Assembly: GCA_014529385.2 (NCBI GenBank)
Contig: CM043948.1
Coordinates: 77,858,291 to 77,922,290, forward strand
Length of the DNA stretch: 64,000 nucleotides
DNA from: Adiantum capillus-veneris
Taxonomy: Eukaryota; Streptophyta; Polypodiopsida; Polypodiales; Pteridaceae
Reading direction: 5' to 3'
Positions 34,562-44,160 of this stretch are shown piece after piece. The translations under genes and the position numbers were made by a program. Position 1 is the stretch's first letter, and each line of letters opens with the position of its first letter. Under the pieces are notes generated by a model. It had not been told where the DNA came from, ran no database searches, and saw only the letters and a list, made by a program, of their open reading frames with translations.

Positions 34562-37500
34562 ATGTCCCACTTAAAGGCGATGCACCGATAAGTGAGGCCT
34601 ACTAGTTAAACTACTAGTATGTACAAGAAACTAGGTGAGAGACTCTCTCGCAACCTATGCCCACTAGCTCACTTTGTTGATCTACACACATTTGTATTGG
34701 CTCTGGTGGTAGAAGAGTGTGCGTACCCATGCTAGAGCCTGCATGTAAATCCCGCAGACAACTCTACATGGTCTGCAAAGCTCCATGAAGTGTCATGCCA
34801 GTGTCAGCCACCGTACGACTAACAATCCCTGCTACAAATTCTCCCATTGCAGTTGCAAGGTCGGGCGTCGACAATAACAAGTTGAAGATGAGATGCACGA
34901 ATGTTGACAAAATATGCACAAGAGTGGCTGTACTCGCGTCCCCTGTGCTATCTGCAAAAGGTTCATTTTCAGGACTACCCATCACTATGGATGTGTCAAC
35001 ACCGACACTAGGGAAGCTACATTCCTATCATCCATAGGCAAAATTGTGCATCCTAGCACCAACTCATCAGCCTCTAACATGAGCATGTAAAAAAACTCCA
35101 TATCTGTCAGCTCTGTGTGTGTTTCTAGGGAGCAGGCGTGCTCTACCTTTGCCTGCACAAAGTTTGACAACACCTGCTGGGTCTCAGTAGAGCACTACCG
35201 CTCGTCTCTGCAGAGTCTACTAGCATGTCTTGCATGGCTAAATGCTCTCTCTCTAGCATGATGGAGATCTCTAGCAAAAAATACACGTCTCGTCTCTTGC
35301 TGAAAACATGCTAGCAACAAAACCAAGACTATGCCGTCACGAACCTCATACACATGCATAGGATATACCAGGTCGCTGCGGGCTCCTCTGGAAATCACTA
35401 GTGAACTGCAATGCACATGTAAAGACTTATCTCTAAGCAGTACTTGACAATCAAAAGCTGCCAACTATCTCACTGAGATCAAGCTCTATCTCAACTGAGG
35501 AACATAGCGTACATGTCGTAGCGTGTATAACGCACCATTGGGTAATGAAAAACAAACATCTCCTGCACCCCCTATGTCAAACGCCAAACCATCAGCGAAG
35601 TGCACACAACCAAGTCTCCCACTAAAAAATGTGCTAAACCACTCACAACATGGTGTGAGTGGAAAACTGCATTGCTATCTAGTAACCACTATGGAGAAAG
35701 TGTGCTAACCATAGACAAATTTGCAAGAGGTACACTGGAGGCAAGCATGACATCATCGTCACTGGCATAGACTGCCACTAGTGCCTCTCTAACATGTGTC
35801 AAAGCCGTATCTACATCTCACATACATCTCCGCTGGTGTCTCATACGTCTGAAGCAACGTTGTCTAATGTGCCCCGTGTGACCACCATGCCAACAACGCA
35901 TGTATCGGCAAGACGAGACCGCCGTCTCTCAATGTCACACATGTCTTCTTCCATAAGTGAATGCCAAAATGGAAACAAAGTGGGAGATCAATCAATCACT
36001 ATGCTAATCAAGCATAAAGCAACTAGTAGCTCAATAGTGAAAATTTGTAACTTGCATGCTATAGTCTCATGCTCGGAATATGCATCAATGTGAGAACATG
36101 AGGCAAAAGCAAAGGATACCTGTAATCACTACGAGCATACTATAAATGAATGGCTAAGAGCCAAAGTATGGTGGGAAATCTAAGAAAATCTGACAAAATC
36201 TCCGTTGTAAACTGAGCAAGACCTCAAGTACAATCTCAACCATAAACCATGCCAAACTGGCAACAAAGTGGGAGGTAACACAACCACTACACAATGCTCA
36301 AAAGCATGATCAATCGCAGCAAATTTGATGCTAACATATGCCTAAAAGAAACTTGACAATCTGCAAACTGCAAATATCAACTGGGAAAAACTTCTCAATT
36401 GAGTGTAAAGCGCATAACCATGTACACAAGAAGAGAGAAAACTAGCTCGAAATGCATCCCACAAGAGAAATTGCCTGCAAAATATCTGCAAAAACCAGTG
36501 ACTGTCTATATGTAGCCACACAAGCATACGCAATCAAAATCCTCACTCCTGTGAGAGTGGGTACAAGAAACCCAAACTGACAAAACCTCTCAAAATCTAT
36601 CAAAGTGAGAGTAAGCACTCAATCAAAGTGGGAATATATCGACCATTGTAGAAGATGGCATAACATTGCGAACTTTTATGGCGAGAAGATAAGAAGAAAC
36701 AAACAAATTTTTCTTTCAAAATGAGTCAAAACTCAATGCAAACTGCAAGACAAAAAACTATAGATAACTGCGAGAGTGAGAGTCAACTCGAATACGTGCA
36801 AACCATGGCAAGAATCTGGCACCAAATCGCATGAAAACTAGAAACATGGTGTCTCAGTAAACAGATCCACAAATGGTCTACATACGCAGCCAAAAGCCTG
36901 GCTCACTCCTAACCGAGTGGCTCTATGGATGTGTACCTATTCAAAAACACTTGTAAACATGTATATCTTCTACCTACAACCTATACCTAGCTCAAGCTGT
37001 ATCCACATAAGCATACATAGCTTGAAACTTCACCAAAATGTGCGAAAAATGCTCTCTAGTGCTCTACACAAGCTGCTTGCATCTTGTAAGCAAAACCGCT
37101 AAAGAACTGGCAACTACTATCTTATCGATCGGTAACATGTCGATCAGAAAGACCTGTCAAGAGCTGTGTGCGCTTAAGGGAGAAATCCACTCTGGAATGG
37201 TCCATCAGAGCCGTACCTATCAATATGTGCTGTCAAAGCCGAAAGTGGATATGACCATAGAAGTTGTAAAGCCACGGATGGCCTTCAAAGCCGCCTTTCA
37301 TCGTCGAGCAAAAGTGCTAGTGCTACAGCTCACTGTGCTCGAAGTCGAGAAAACGCTTAATGTCGGCTTCCGTCGTCAGGCAAAAGCGTGCTACTCAAAT
37401 AGCCGCAAATCAGTGTTGAAACCGATGCACCAAGCCAACCCTTGAATACTCGAGGCCGTAGACGATGCTAGAAGACCAATTTCGTGCCGATTCCAGCCCA

Positions 37501-37971
37501 CATGTAGCCAGCGTGTTCTCACACAGTTCGCTTTCTCTCAATCTCCTTTCAATCTCCAAGCAGCTGTACACCAAATTGTCTTGAAAAACACAGTCTCTCT
37601 ATTTTGGATTTTTTACTCACCTGCACTTCGAATCAGAAAACAATTTCTTCTACAAAGTTGTAGATCTTGAAATACATTTTGATATTTTTTTTGTTGAAAA
37701 CAGAGCTTCCTAGCTCAAGTTATGGACAAAATACTGAACAACTGTCAAGCTGCCAAACCTGAGCAACATGCTTCTCAGTGTCCCTAGCTCACGGAAAACT
37801 TGATCTCTCTCTCCCCTTTTCCTGGTGGAGTGTAAGCTCTTGTTACCTTGGTCTCTGAGATCTACTTTCCAAATCCGTGTTGAACCGCCTCCGATCCAAC
37901 ACCACCAAGCACCTAACTCCGTCGCCACCGAGAGATCGTCGCTGCTGCCTAGCCGTAGCTCTGATACCAAT
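34562..37971. other. Interior of the LARD-like element, no recognisable protein
   Basis: 3.4 kb without gag, protease, RT or integrase motifs on either strand. Small frames (73 codons at 34764-34985 minus; 135 codons at 37038-37445 plus) resemble nothing I know. Short words such as TGCAAACTGCAA and AAAGTGGGA recur at 35950-36800, giving a loosely repetitive texture. It probably serves as packaging/template RNA. Confidence 0.5.
37958..37969 (-). promoter_or_regulatory. Primer-binding site of the LARD-like element
   Basis: Minus strand TGGTATCAGAGC, 2 bp from the 5' LTR end at 37972. Confidence 0.75.
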
Positions 37972-38163
37972 TGATGAGTGTGCCTTTGCACGGATGCGTG
38001 TGCAGTGTGGTGCATCCGGGGAAGGGGGAAGAGCAAAAGCCGGTGTGGGTGGAGTACCCTCACAAGACTTAAGATGAGGATCTGCTTATTCTCATATGTA
38101 ATGAAGAATAAGGTTATGTACACATGTGGACATACGGACGGCAGACACTAGACATCCGGGAGG

Positions 38164-38918
38164 TGTTAAGTATGGAGCCTGATTTACCCTTGTAATTTTC
38201 TGTGGTAAAAGTGCACATTTAAAAAGCCCCCATTATGAGGAGAAGCCATCGTGCATGAAGGAAAATCACTCACTGGAAACCAAAATTTTCACGGACAAGA
38301 ATCAGGGGAAACTTTTTTTTTCACCGGAATATTATGGCCGGACGGTGGCCGGAAAGTGGTTGAAAAACAACCGGTCGGTTGGCCGGTGGCCAGTAGTCAA
38401 TGGCCGATGGCCGGTGGTCGGAAGTCAATGGCCGGTGGCCGGTGGTCGAAAGTCAATGGCCGGTGGCCGAATTCAAAAGCGGACTTGTCTTCTCAAGGGC
38501 GGCCACACATGGGCGGATTGGAGGGTCCGATTTGGACTTATTCGCACAAGGGCGGCTACACATGGCTATCTCTCATAAGACAGGGCAGCCCTTTTGGCCT
38601 ATAAAAGGACGCCATTTCTACACACATTTCATAGTGTGAAGTTAATGCAACAAGGTGAGTGTGAGGTGGTGAGAGTGAAGCAAGGCTGGAGCTCTATCAA
38701 GGGTTTAATCCCTTTGTAAACTACTTCTTGTTTTGAAGTGCTAAAGCCATTGAGTGGCTGCTTTCCCGTGGACGTATCCCACATTGGGTGAACCACGTAT
38801 ATCGTGTGTACTCTCTCTCTCTCTCTCTCTACTCTATAATCTCTTGTGTGTGAAATCTATCTCTCTCCATTAAGTAATCTACTCAAAAATCTATTTAGCT
38901 ACATCTTATTTCCCAACA
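38164..38918 (+). mobile_element. 5' LTR of the copia element
   Basis: 755 bp. U3 holds a GGCC-rich minisatellite at about 38340-38470 (units like GTCAATGGCCGGTGGCCGGT). A TATA box (TATAAAAG at 38600) lies about 40 bp before the shared CATAGTGTGAAG. A short CT run lies near the 3' end. Confidence 0.9.
38600..38607 (+). promoter_or_regulatory. TATA box in copia LTR
   Basis: TATAAAAG; the 3' LTR has the same box at 43410-43417. Transcription would start about 30 bp downstream, near 38630. Confidence 0.6.
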
Positions 38919-38920
38919 AC

Positions 38921-38932
38921 TGGTATCAGAGC
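38921..38932 (+). promoter_or_regulatory. Primer-binding site (tRNA-iMet)
   Basis: TGGTATCAGAGC two bases after the 5' LTR. Confidence 0.9.
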
Positions 38933-38991
38933 AAGGTTTGATCGTAGCTAAATTATCTCAAGGAAAGGATTCCTTTAATTGAGTGGGAGTT

Positions 38992-40797
38992 ATGGCGGAG
39001 GAAGGGAAGCTCAAGATTGAGAAGTTCAACGGCAAAAACTACCAACATTGGAAGATGCAGATTGAAGACTATCTCTACCAGAAGGACCTCTATTTGCCAC
39101 TAGGCGGTCTTGCTAAGAAGCCCGCAACAATGGCAGATGAAGCATGGATTGTCCTTGATCGAAAGGCACTGGGAACAATCCGGCTAAGTTTGGCGTCAAC
39201 GGTGGCGTTCAATGTTTCGGAGATGAAGACCACGGAGGACTTGATGAATTCACTTGACGACTTCTACGAGAAACCATCGGTATCCAATAAGGTATTTCTT
39301 ATGAAGCGCTTGTTCAATCTAAAGATGGAAGAGAATGGTTCAGTTGCAGAACACCTAAATGACTTTAACACAAACATAAGTCAACTTCGAGCAGTGAAAA
39401 TCAATTTTGATGACGAAGTGCGAGCTCTCCTTATACTATCATCTCTACCGGATAGTTGGGACAACCTTGTGATGGCTGTAAGTAATTCTATCTCTGGCAC
39501 AAATACTCTTAAGTTTGATGATGTTGTGGGTGTTCTCCTAAGCGAGGAAATGCGAAGGAGAAGCACAGGAGAATCATCAAGTGTTGCACTATCAGTGGAA
39601 AGAAGAGGAAGGCCTAAGGAGAGGTTCAAAAACCAAAAGGGCCGTGATCGCTCAAGGCGGAGCAAGTCACACACAAATTCAGTTCTTGAATGTTGGAACT
39701 GCGGCAAGAAGGGCCACCTCAAGAAGGATTGCTGGTCCAAGAAGAAGAAGGAGACAGAGTCTCAAGACAACAAGCCAACATCGGGGGCCAATGTGGCAGG
39801 TAAAGTAGAGAAAGATGCTCTAATTCTCTCATTAGACAATGTGTCTAATTCCTCGATAGTAGATTCCGGGGCTTCATTCCATGCGACACCACACAAGCAA
39901 CATTTCCAAGACTACACCAAAGGTAATTTTGGGTATGTATACTTGGGAGATGATGAAGCTTGTGAGATTGTCGGCAAAGATACAGTTTTTGTCAAAACTG
40001 CTAACGGAAATGAATGGAAGCTTAAAGATGTTAGGCATGTTCCTTCTCTTCGCAAAAATTTGATCTCTATAGGACAATTGGACGATGAAGGTCACAACAT
40101 TGCATTCGGAAACAAACGGTGGAAGATCTCAAAGGGATCTTTGGTGGTTTCCAAGGGAGAAAAAGTCGGTACACTTTACTTGTGTACTGTTAGCACGCAA
40201 CCTTCAGCTTGTGCAGCAACTACAGAAGTTGACAGTGCGGTGTGGCACTACCGACTTGGACATATGAGTGCCAAAGGAATGCAAATCCTTCAAACAAAGA
40301 AGCTTCTACCAGGTTTGAAAGAAGTGGACTTAGAGTTCTGTGAAGATTGTGTTTATGGTAAACAAAAGAGGGTAAAATTTCCAAAATCAGGAAATGAAAG
40401 AAAAAATAAAAAACTTGAGTTGGTTCATTCTGATGTTTGGGGTCCTGCAAGTACACCATCACTTGGTGGCTCATTGTACTATGTAACATTCATAGACGAT
40501 GCGACTAGAAAAACATGGGTTTATGTCATGAAGAATAAATCCAATGTATTTTCCATATTTCAAAGGTGGATAGCCTTTGTGGAGAATGAAACAGGTACCA
40601 AGGTTAAATGCCTCAGATCCGACATTGGAGGCGAATATTGCAGCCAATCTTTTGAAAGCTTTTGTGCTAGCAATGGCATTCGGAGGCAAAGGACAACCCC
40701 AAGGACACCTCAACAAAATGGGATTTCGGGAAAGGATGAACATGACAATCATGGAACGAGCACGAAGCATGCGGCTACATGCAGGCCTACCGCTTGA
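38992..40797 (+). CDS. copia Gag-protease-integrase ORF, broken before the integrase active-site Glu
   Basis: The ATG at 38992 (MAEEGKLKIEKFNG) is chosen; an in-frame GTG lies 9 bases upstream. About 601 codons. Gag core is residues ~5-190. The zinc knuckle CWNCGKKGHLKKDC is near residue 234. The protease motif IVDSGASFHA is near 289. The integrase HHCC domain is WHYRLGH ... CEDC near 418-453, with first catalytic Asp in HSDVWGP (~481) and second in LRSDIGGEY (~544, where D-N-G is usual). After TPQQNG the frame is lost around 40720-40735, so the third catalytic residue, the Glu, lies in the next frame. The tail to 40797 is out-of-frame readthrough. Gag forms particles, protease cuts the polyprotein, integrase inserts the cDNA. 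Confidence 0.9.
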   Translation: MAEEGKLKIEKFNGKNYQHWKMQIEDYLYQKDLYLPLGGLAKKPATMADEAWIVLDRKALGTIRLSLASTVAFNVSEMKTTEDLMNSLDDFYEKPSVSNKVFLMKRLFNLKMEENGSVAEHLNDFNTNISQLRAVKINFDDEVRALLILSSLPDSWDNLVMAVSNSISGTNTLKFDDVVGVLLSEEMRRRSTGESSSVALSVERRGRPKERFKNQKGRDRSRRSKSHTNSVLECWNCGKKGHLKKDCWSKKKKETESQDNKPTSGANVAGKVEKDALILSLDNVSNSSIVDSGASFHATPHKQHFQDYTKGNFGYVYLGDDEACEIVGKDTVFVKTANGNEWKLKDVRHVPSLRKNLISIGQLDDEGHNIAFGNKRWKISKGSLVVSKGEKVGTLYLCTVSTQPSACAATTEVDSAVWHYRLGHMSAKGMQILQTKKLLPGLKEVDLEFCEDCVYGKQKRVKFPKSGNERKNKKLELVHSDVWGPASTPSLGGSLYYVTFIDDATRKTWVYVMKNKSNVFSIFQRWIAFVENETGTKVKCLRSDIGGEYCSQSFESFCASNGIRRQRTTPRTPQQNGISGKDEHDNHGTSTKHAATCRPTA

Positions 40798-41041
40798 GCT
40801 TTGGGCGGAAGCTGTAAGTACGTCTGCGTACTTAATCAATAGGTCACCCTCAATGGCATTGGATGGGGGAGTTCCAGAAGAGGCATGGACAGGTAAACCG
40901 GTGAATTATGCATTTCTCAAAGTGTTTGGGTGTGAGGCTTTCATGCACATAGATAGAAGCCTAAGATCAAAGCTATATGCAAAGTCCAAAAAGAGTTTCT
41001 TCATTGGCTATGGAGAAGGAGACTTTGGGTATCGCCTATGA
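40736..41041 (+). pseudogene. copia integrase C-terminal part, shifted frame
   Basis: Continues the integrase in the +1 frame after the shift near 40725: ERMNMTIMERARSMRLHAGL, ELWAEAVSTSAYLINRSPS, FGCEAFMHIDRSLRSKLYAK. It ends at a TGA (41039-41041) where related proteins have Trp (TGG), a G-to-A change. Between 41041 and 41310 the linker region carries a further frame change near 41065 and another TGA (~41251), apparently from CGA. Confidence 0.85.
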
Positions 41042-41309
41042 AATCCTGAAGATGGTAAAATCTTAAGGAGGGGATGTAATTTTTAACGAACAAAATGTGT
41101 ACAAAGATTACAAAGATTACTTGGAAAGAAAACAAACAAAAGAAACAAGTGATGAGTACATGGAGCTTGAGGACGGTGAAGACTCAAGGATTGTAAACGG
41201 TGACAATGTGCAACAACGTCAACCAAATGAGGAGCCTCAACCTATTCCCTGAAGATCTACAAGAGCAAGTAGACCTCCAAAAAGGTTTGTTCCTTCCTTC
41301 AACCATCTC

Positions 41310-42893
41310 TTGATCTCAGATTCTGGAGAGCCGGAATCATACGAAGAAGCTATGCAACATGAATCCAAAGAAGAATGGACGAAGAGCATGCAAGTGGAGA
41401 TGGACTCAGTACATCGCAACCAAACATGGAAGTTGGTTGAGTTGCCTAAAGGTAAGCGGGCACTTCAAAACAAATGGGTGTACAAGTCTAGGTACAAGCT
41501 GAAGGAAGAAGAAGGTGGGAAGAAAAGGTACAAGTCTAGGCTTGCGGTAAAAGGTTTTTCTCAAAAGAAAGGTATTGACTTCAATGAAATATTTTCTCCT
41601 ATTGTAAAAATGAACTCAATTAGGCTTGTCTTAAGCCTTGTGGCTGCTCATGATCTAAATCTCGAGAAAATGGATGTAAATACGGCATTCCCTCACGGTG
41701 ACTTAGAGGAGGAAATCTACATGCTTCAACCAAAGGGGTATGAAGTAAAAGGTAAGGAGAAAATGGTTTGCAGATTAAAGAAGAGCTTGTATGGTTTAAA
41801 GCAAGCATCAAGACAATGGTACTTGAATTTTGATCGATGGATGTTGGATCATGGATTCACAAGATGCAACTCGGATCACTGCCTCTACACGAAGAATTTG
41901 GGAGATGGGAAATTCATCATCCTAATGTTGTATGTTGATGACATGTTGATTGCAAGTGCTAACATGCAGGACATCAAAGACCTAAAAGAGGAGCTGTCCA
42001 AATCTTTTTCAATGAAAGATTTAGGTGCTGCAAAGAGGATACTTTGTATGAAAATATCAAGGGACAGGACGAAGAAGACAATAAAGCTATCTCAAGAAGA
42101 TTACATCAAGAAGGTACTAGAAAGGTTTGCATTGCAAAATGCAAAACCAGTTTCTACACCTTTGGCTGGTCATTTTAAACTAACGAAGGATATGTGTCCA
42201 AAGACACAAGAGGAGATAGCCTATATGTCTAAAGTTCCATATGCTGCAGCTGTAGGTTCTCTAATGTATGCTATGGTTTGGACAAGGCCAGACATTGCAC
42301 ATGCAGTGGGAGTTGTGAGTAGGTTCATGGACAACCCAGGTAAAGAGCATTGGCAAGCTGTGAAGCAGATACTTAGGTATCTAAAAGGGACAACAACAAA
42401 TGCTTTGCATTTTGGAGGAACTGATATTTTTCTAGAAGGGTATGCTGATGCAGATATGGCAGGTGACAAAGATACTCGAAGGAGCACTACTGGCTATGTG
42501 TTCACGGTTGGAGGCACAATAGTAAGCTGGGCTTCAAAGCTGCAAAAGGTGGTTTCACTTTCTACCACGGAAGGAGAGTATGTAGCAATGACGGAGGCAA
42601 GCAAAGAAATTATGTGGCTTCATAGATTCTTAGAAGAGCTTGGATTCAAACAAGACAATTGTGTCTTGTACAGTGATAGCCAAAGCGCTATCCATCTTGC
42701 AAAGAACTCAGCCTTTCATTCAAGGACAAAGCACATTGAGGTGAGATATCACTTCATACGCACTCTTTTGGAAGAGGGACAGCTAAAGCTAGGAAAGGTG
42801 CATACAAGTGAAAATCCTCCAGACATGTTTACAAAGGTGGTCAACAAGGAGAAGTTGAGCTTTTGCTCATCTTCAATCGGCATTCAAGGCTAA
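41310..42893 (+). CDS. copia reverse transcriptase and RNase H ORF
   Basis: 527 codons. RT: WVYKSRYK near residue 56, MDVNTAFPHGDLEEEIYM near 121 (FLHG is usual), and the catalytic YVDDML at 208-213. Then the connection region (ATP-like LAGHFKLTKDMCPKTQ). RNase H: GYADADMAGD with Asp near 380, STTEGEY with Glu near 423 (STEAEY is usual), YSDSQSAIHL with Asp 456, KHIEVRYH near 474. The stop TAA lies about 50 bp before the polypurine tract. The ORF start is set by a frame entry, not a true initiation codon; in an intact element it would be fused to integrase. This part itself is uninterrupted. Confidence 0.9.
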   Translation: MISDSGEPESYEEAMQHESKEEWTKSMQVEMDSVHRNQTWKLVELPKGKRALQNKWVYKSRYKLKEEEGGKKRYKSRLAVKGFSQKKGIDFNEIFSPIVKMNSIRLVLSLVAAHDLNLEKMDVNTAFPHGDLEEEIYMLQPKGYEVKGKEKMVCRLKKSLYGLKQASRQWYLNFDRWMLDHGFTRCNSDHCLYTKNLGDGKFIILMLYVDDMLIASANMQDIKDLKEELSKSFSMKDLGAAKRILCMKISRDRTKKTIKLSQEDYIKKVLERFALQNAKPVSTPLAGHFKLTKDMCPKTQEEIAYMSKVPYAAAVGSLMYAMVWTRPDIAHAVGVVSRFMDNPGKEHWQAVKQILRYLKGTTTNALHFGGTDIFLEGYADADMAGDKDTRRSTTGYVFTVGGTIVSWASKLQKVVSLSTTEGEYVAMTEASKEIMWLHRFLEELGFKQDNCVLYSDSQSAIHLAKNSAFHSRTKHIEVRYHFIRTLLEEGQLKLGKVHTSENPPDMFTKVVNKEKLSFCSSSIGIQG

Positions 42894-42940
42894 GAAGCCA
42901 GAATGGAAAGCAGTCACAGGTTTGTTTTGGAGATCAGTCT

Positions 42941-42953
42941 CCAAGTGGGAGAT
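42941..42953 (+). promoter_or_regulatory. Polypurine tract of the copia element
   Basis: CCAAGTGGGAGAT abutting the 3' LTR at 42954. Confidence 0.85.
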
Positions 42954-43724
42954 TGTTAAGTATGGAGCCTAATTTACCCTTGTAATTTTCTGTGGTAAAA
43001 GCGCACATTTGTAAGGGCCCCATTATGAGGAGAAGCCATCCTGCATGAAGGAAAATCACTCACTGGAAACCAAAATTTTCACGGACAAGAATCAGGGGCA
43101 ACTTTAGAGGGGCAAGAATCAAGGGCAACTTTCTTTTTCACCGGAATATTATGGCCGGACGGTGGCCGAAAAGTGGTCGGAAAACAACCGATCGGTTGGC
43201 CGGTAGTCAATGGCCGATGGCCGGTGGTCGGAAGTCAATGGCCGGTGGCCGGTGGTCGAAAGTCAATGGCCGGTGGCTGAATTCAAAAGCGGACTTGTCT
43301 TCTCAAGGGCGGCCACACATGGGCGGATTGGAGGGTCCGATTTGGACTTATTCGCACAAGGGCGGCTACACATGGCTGTCTCTCATAAGAGAGGGCAGCC
43401 CTTTTGGCCTATAAAAGGAGGCCATTTCTACACACATTTCATAGTGTGAAGTTAATGCAACAAGGTGAGTGTGAGGTGGTGAGAGTGAAGCAAGGCTGGA
43501 GCTCTATCAAGGGTTTAATCCCTTTGTAAACTACTTCTTCTTTTGAAGTGCTAAAGCCATTGAGTGGCTGCTTTCCCGTGGACGTAGCCCACATTGGGTG
43601 AACCACGTATATCGTGTGTACTCTCTCTCTCTCTCTACTCTATAATCTCTTGTGTGTGAAATCTATCTCTCTCCATTAAGTAATCTACTAAAAAATCTAT
43701 TTAGCTATGCCTTATTTCCCAACA
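42954..43724 (+). mobile_element. 3' LTR of the copia element
   Basis: 771 bp. Relative to the 5' LTR it has an extra ~26-bp partial duplication near 43105-43130 (GGGCAACTTT repeated) and one fewer GGCC minisatellite piece. Confidence 0.9.
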
Positions 43725-43803
43725 GAAGGGCAAAAGGGAGGGTGTCTTTATCCCAACAATGCCAAGTCTCTCTCTAATCTATAATACAAACTCTTTTGGA
43801 GGG

Positions 43804-43829
43804 GGACCGGCTCCAAGTAAGCCCGGTCC
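43804..43829 (+). promoter_or_regulatory. Conserved LTR hairpin
   Basis: GGACCGG (43804-43810), 12-base loop, CCGGTCC (43823-43829). The same stem with a different loop occurs in both LTRs of the young chromovirus (52428-52453 and 59701-59726). Confidence 0.6.
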
Positions 43830-43992
43830 TCAATTGTTGTCAGTTTCTATAAAATTCTCTCTCTTTTGCAAGTATTATTCATGCCAAGCTAGCTCAGAGT
43901 ATAATTTTTATTTTGCTACCTATAATCAAGTACTCTCTCTATGTTCATTATAAATTTTCTCAAGGAAATATTGTCACTCTAATTCCGTTACA

Positions 43993-44160
43993 TTGGTTTC
44001 TCTTTTTTTGCTTAAGAAGAGAGCTCCTTAAAGTTGTCCATGAAAGGTTTGAGTTGTTTATTACAAGAGGGTAAGTAGGATAGGGATTTATTTTCCCGGT
44101 TGGAATGTACAAAGCTCAAGGTACAACATTGGGAGCTATAGACTTAAGAATAGTCTTCCG
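43993..44160 (+). mobile_element. Leader of the old chromovirus, first part
   Basis: TTGGTTTCTC followed by TTTTGCTTAAGAAGAGAGCTCC matches the young copy's leader after its primer site (complement of 59440-59503). About 17 bp, including most of the primer site, are missing. The leader resumes at 47816. Confidence 0.65.

Larger units (their letters stand above)
38164..43724 (+). mobile_element. Ty1/copia retrotransposon, nearly complete
   Basis: LTRs 38164-38918 and 42954-43724 begin TGTTAAGTATGG and end CCCAACA; by eye they differ by a few percent plus short indels. Primer site TGGTATCAGAGC at 38921, polypurine tract CCAAGTGGGAGAT at 42941. The order gag-protease-integrase-RT-RNase H is that of Pseudoviridae-type plant copia. 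Flanks read GGAGG before and GAAGG after, a 5-bp duplication with one change. The homologous sequence at 34531-34546 (CATCCGGGTGGGCAAA) shows the uninterrupted site. Damaged by frameshifts and stops, so probably inactive. Confidence 0.9.
34339..43758 (-). mobile_element. Pol-less LTR element (LARD-like) with a nested copia
   Basis: LTRs on the minus strand: 3' LTR 34339-34561 and 5' LTR 37972-38163 plus 43725-43758. Both end (plus strand) in CCCAACA and share CCTCACAAGACTTAAGATGA and GACATCCGGG. Next to the 5' LTR, plus-strand GCTCTGATACCA (37958-37969) is the primer site in reverse. Next to the 3' LTR the minus strand has TTTAAGTGGGACAT, a copia-type polypurine tract. The 3.4-kb interior lacks gag and pol. 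It sits in the chromovirus LTR relic. Confidence 0.7.
32745..43992 (+). mobile_element. 5' LTR of an old chromovirus copy, split by insertions
   Basis: Pieces 32745-33173, 33630-34338 and 43759-43992 align in order with the reverse complement of the 1.59-kb LTR at 52231-53818/59504-61089. Shared blocks include CCCTAAAGGTAGGGGATGAG, TGAAGGTGTTTGAGGTCTTGG-like sequence near 33900, AAGGAACACAAAGAATGTATT at 34310, and ACCGGCTCC...CCGGTCCTCAA at 43806. The end at GTTACA (43992) is followed by leader sequence homologous to that downstream of the young copy's LTR. The pieces total about 1.37 kb. Its start before 32745 is not clear. A (CT)n run lies at 32801-32842. Confidence 0.65.

Noticed and set aside
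37038-37445. 135-codon plus-strand ORF in the LARD interior
   Set aside because: Opposite to the element's transcription and without any domain.
38251-38639. ORFs of 79-117 codons in the copia LTR (also 43151-43449)
   Set aside because: They cross the GGCC minisatellite and promoter region, and occur in both LTRs for that reason.
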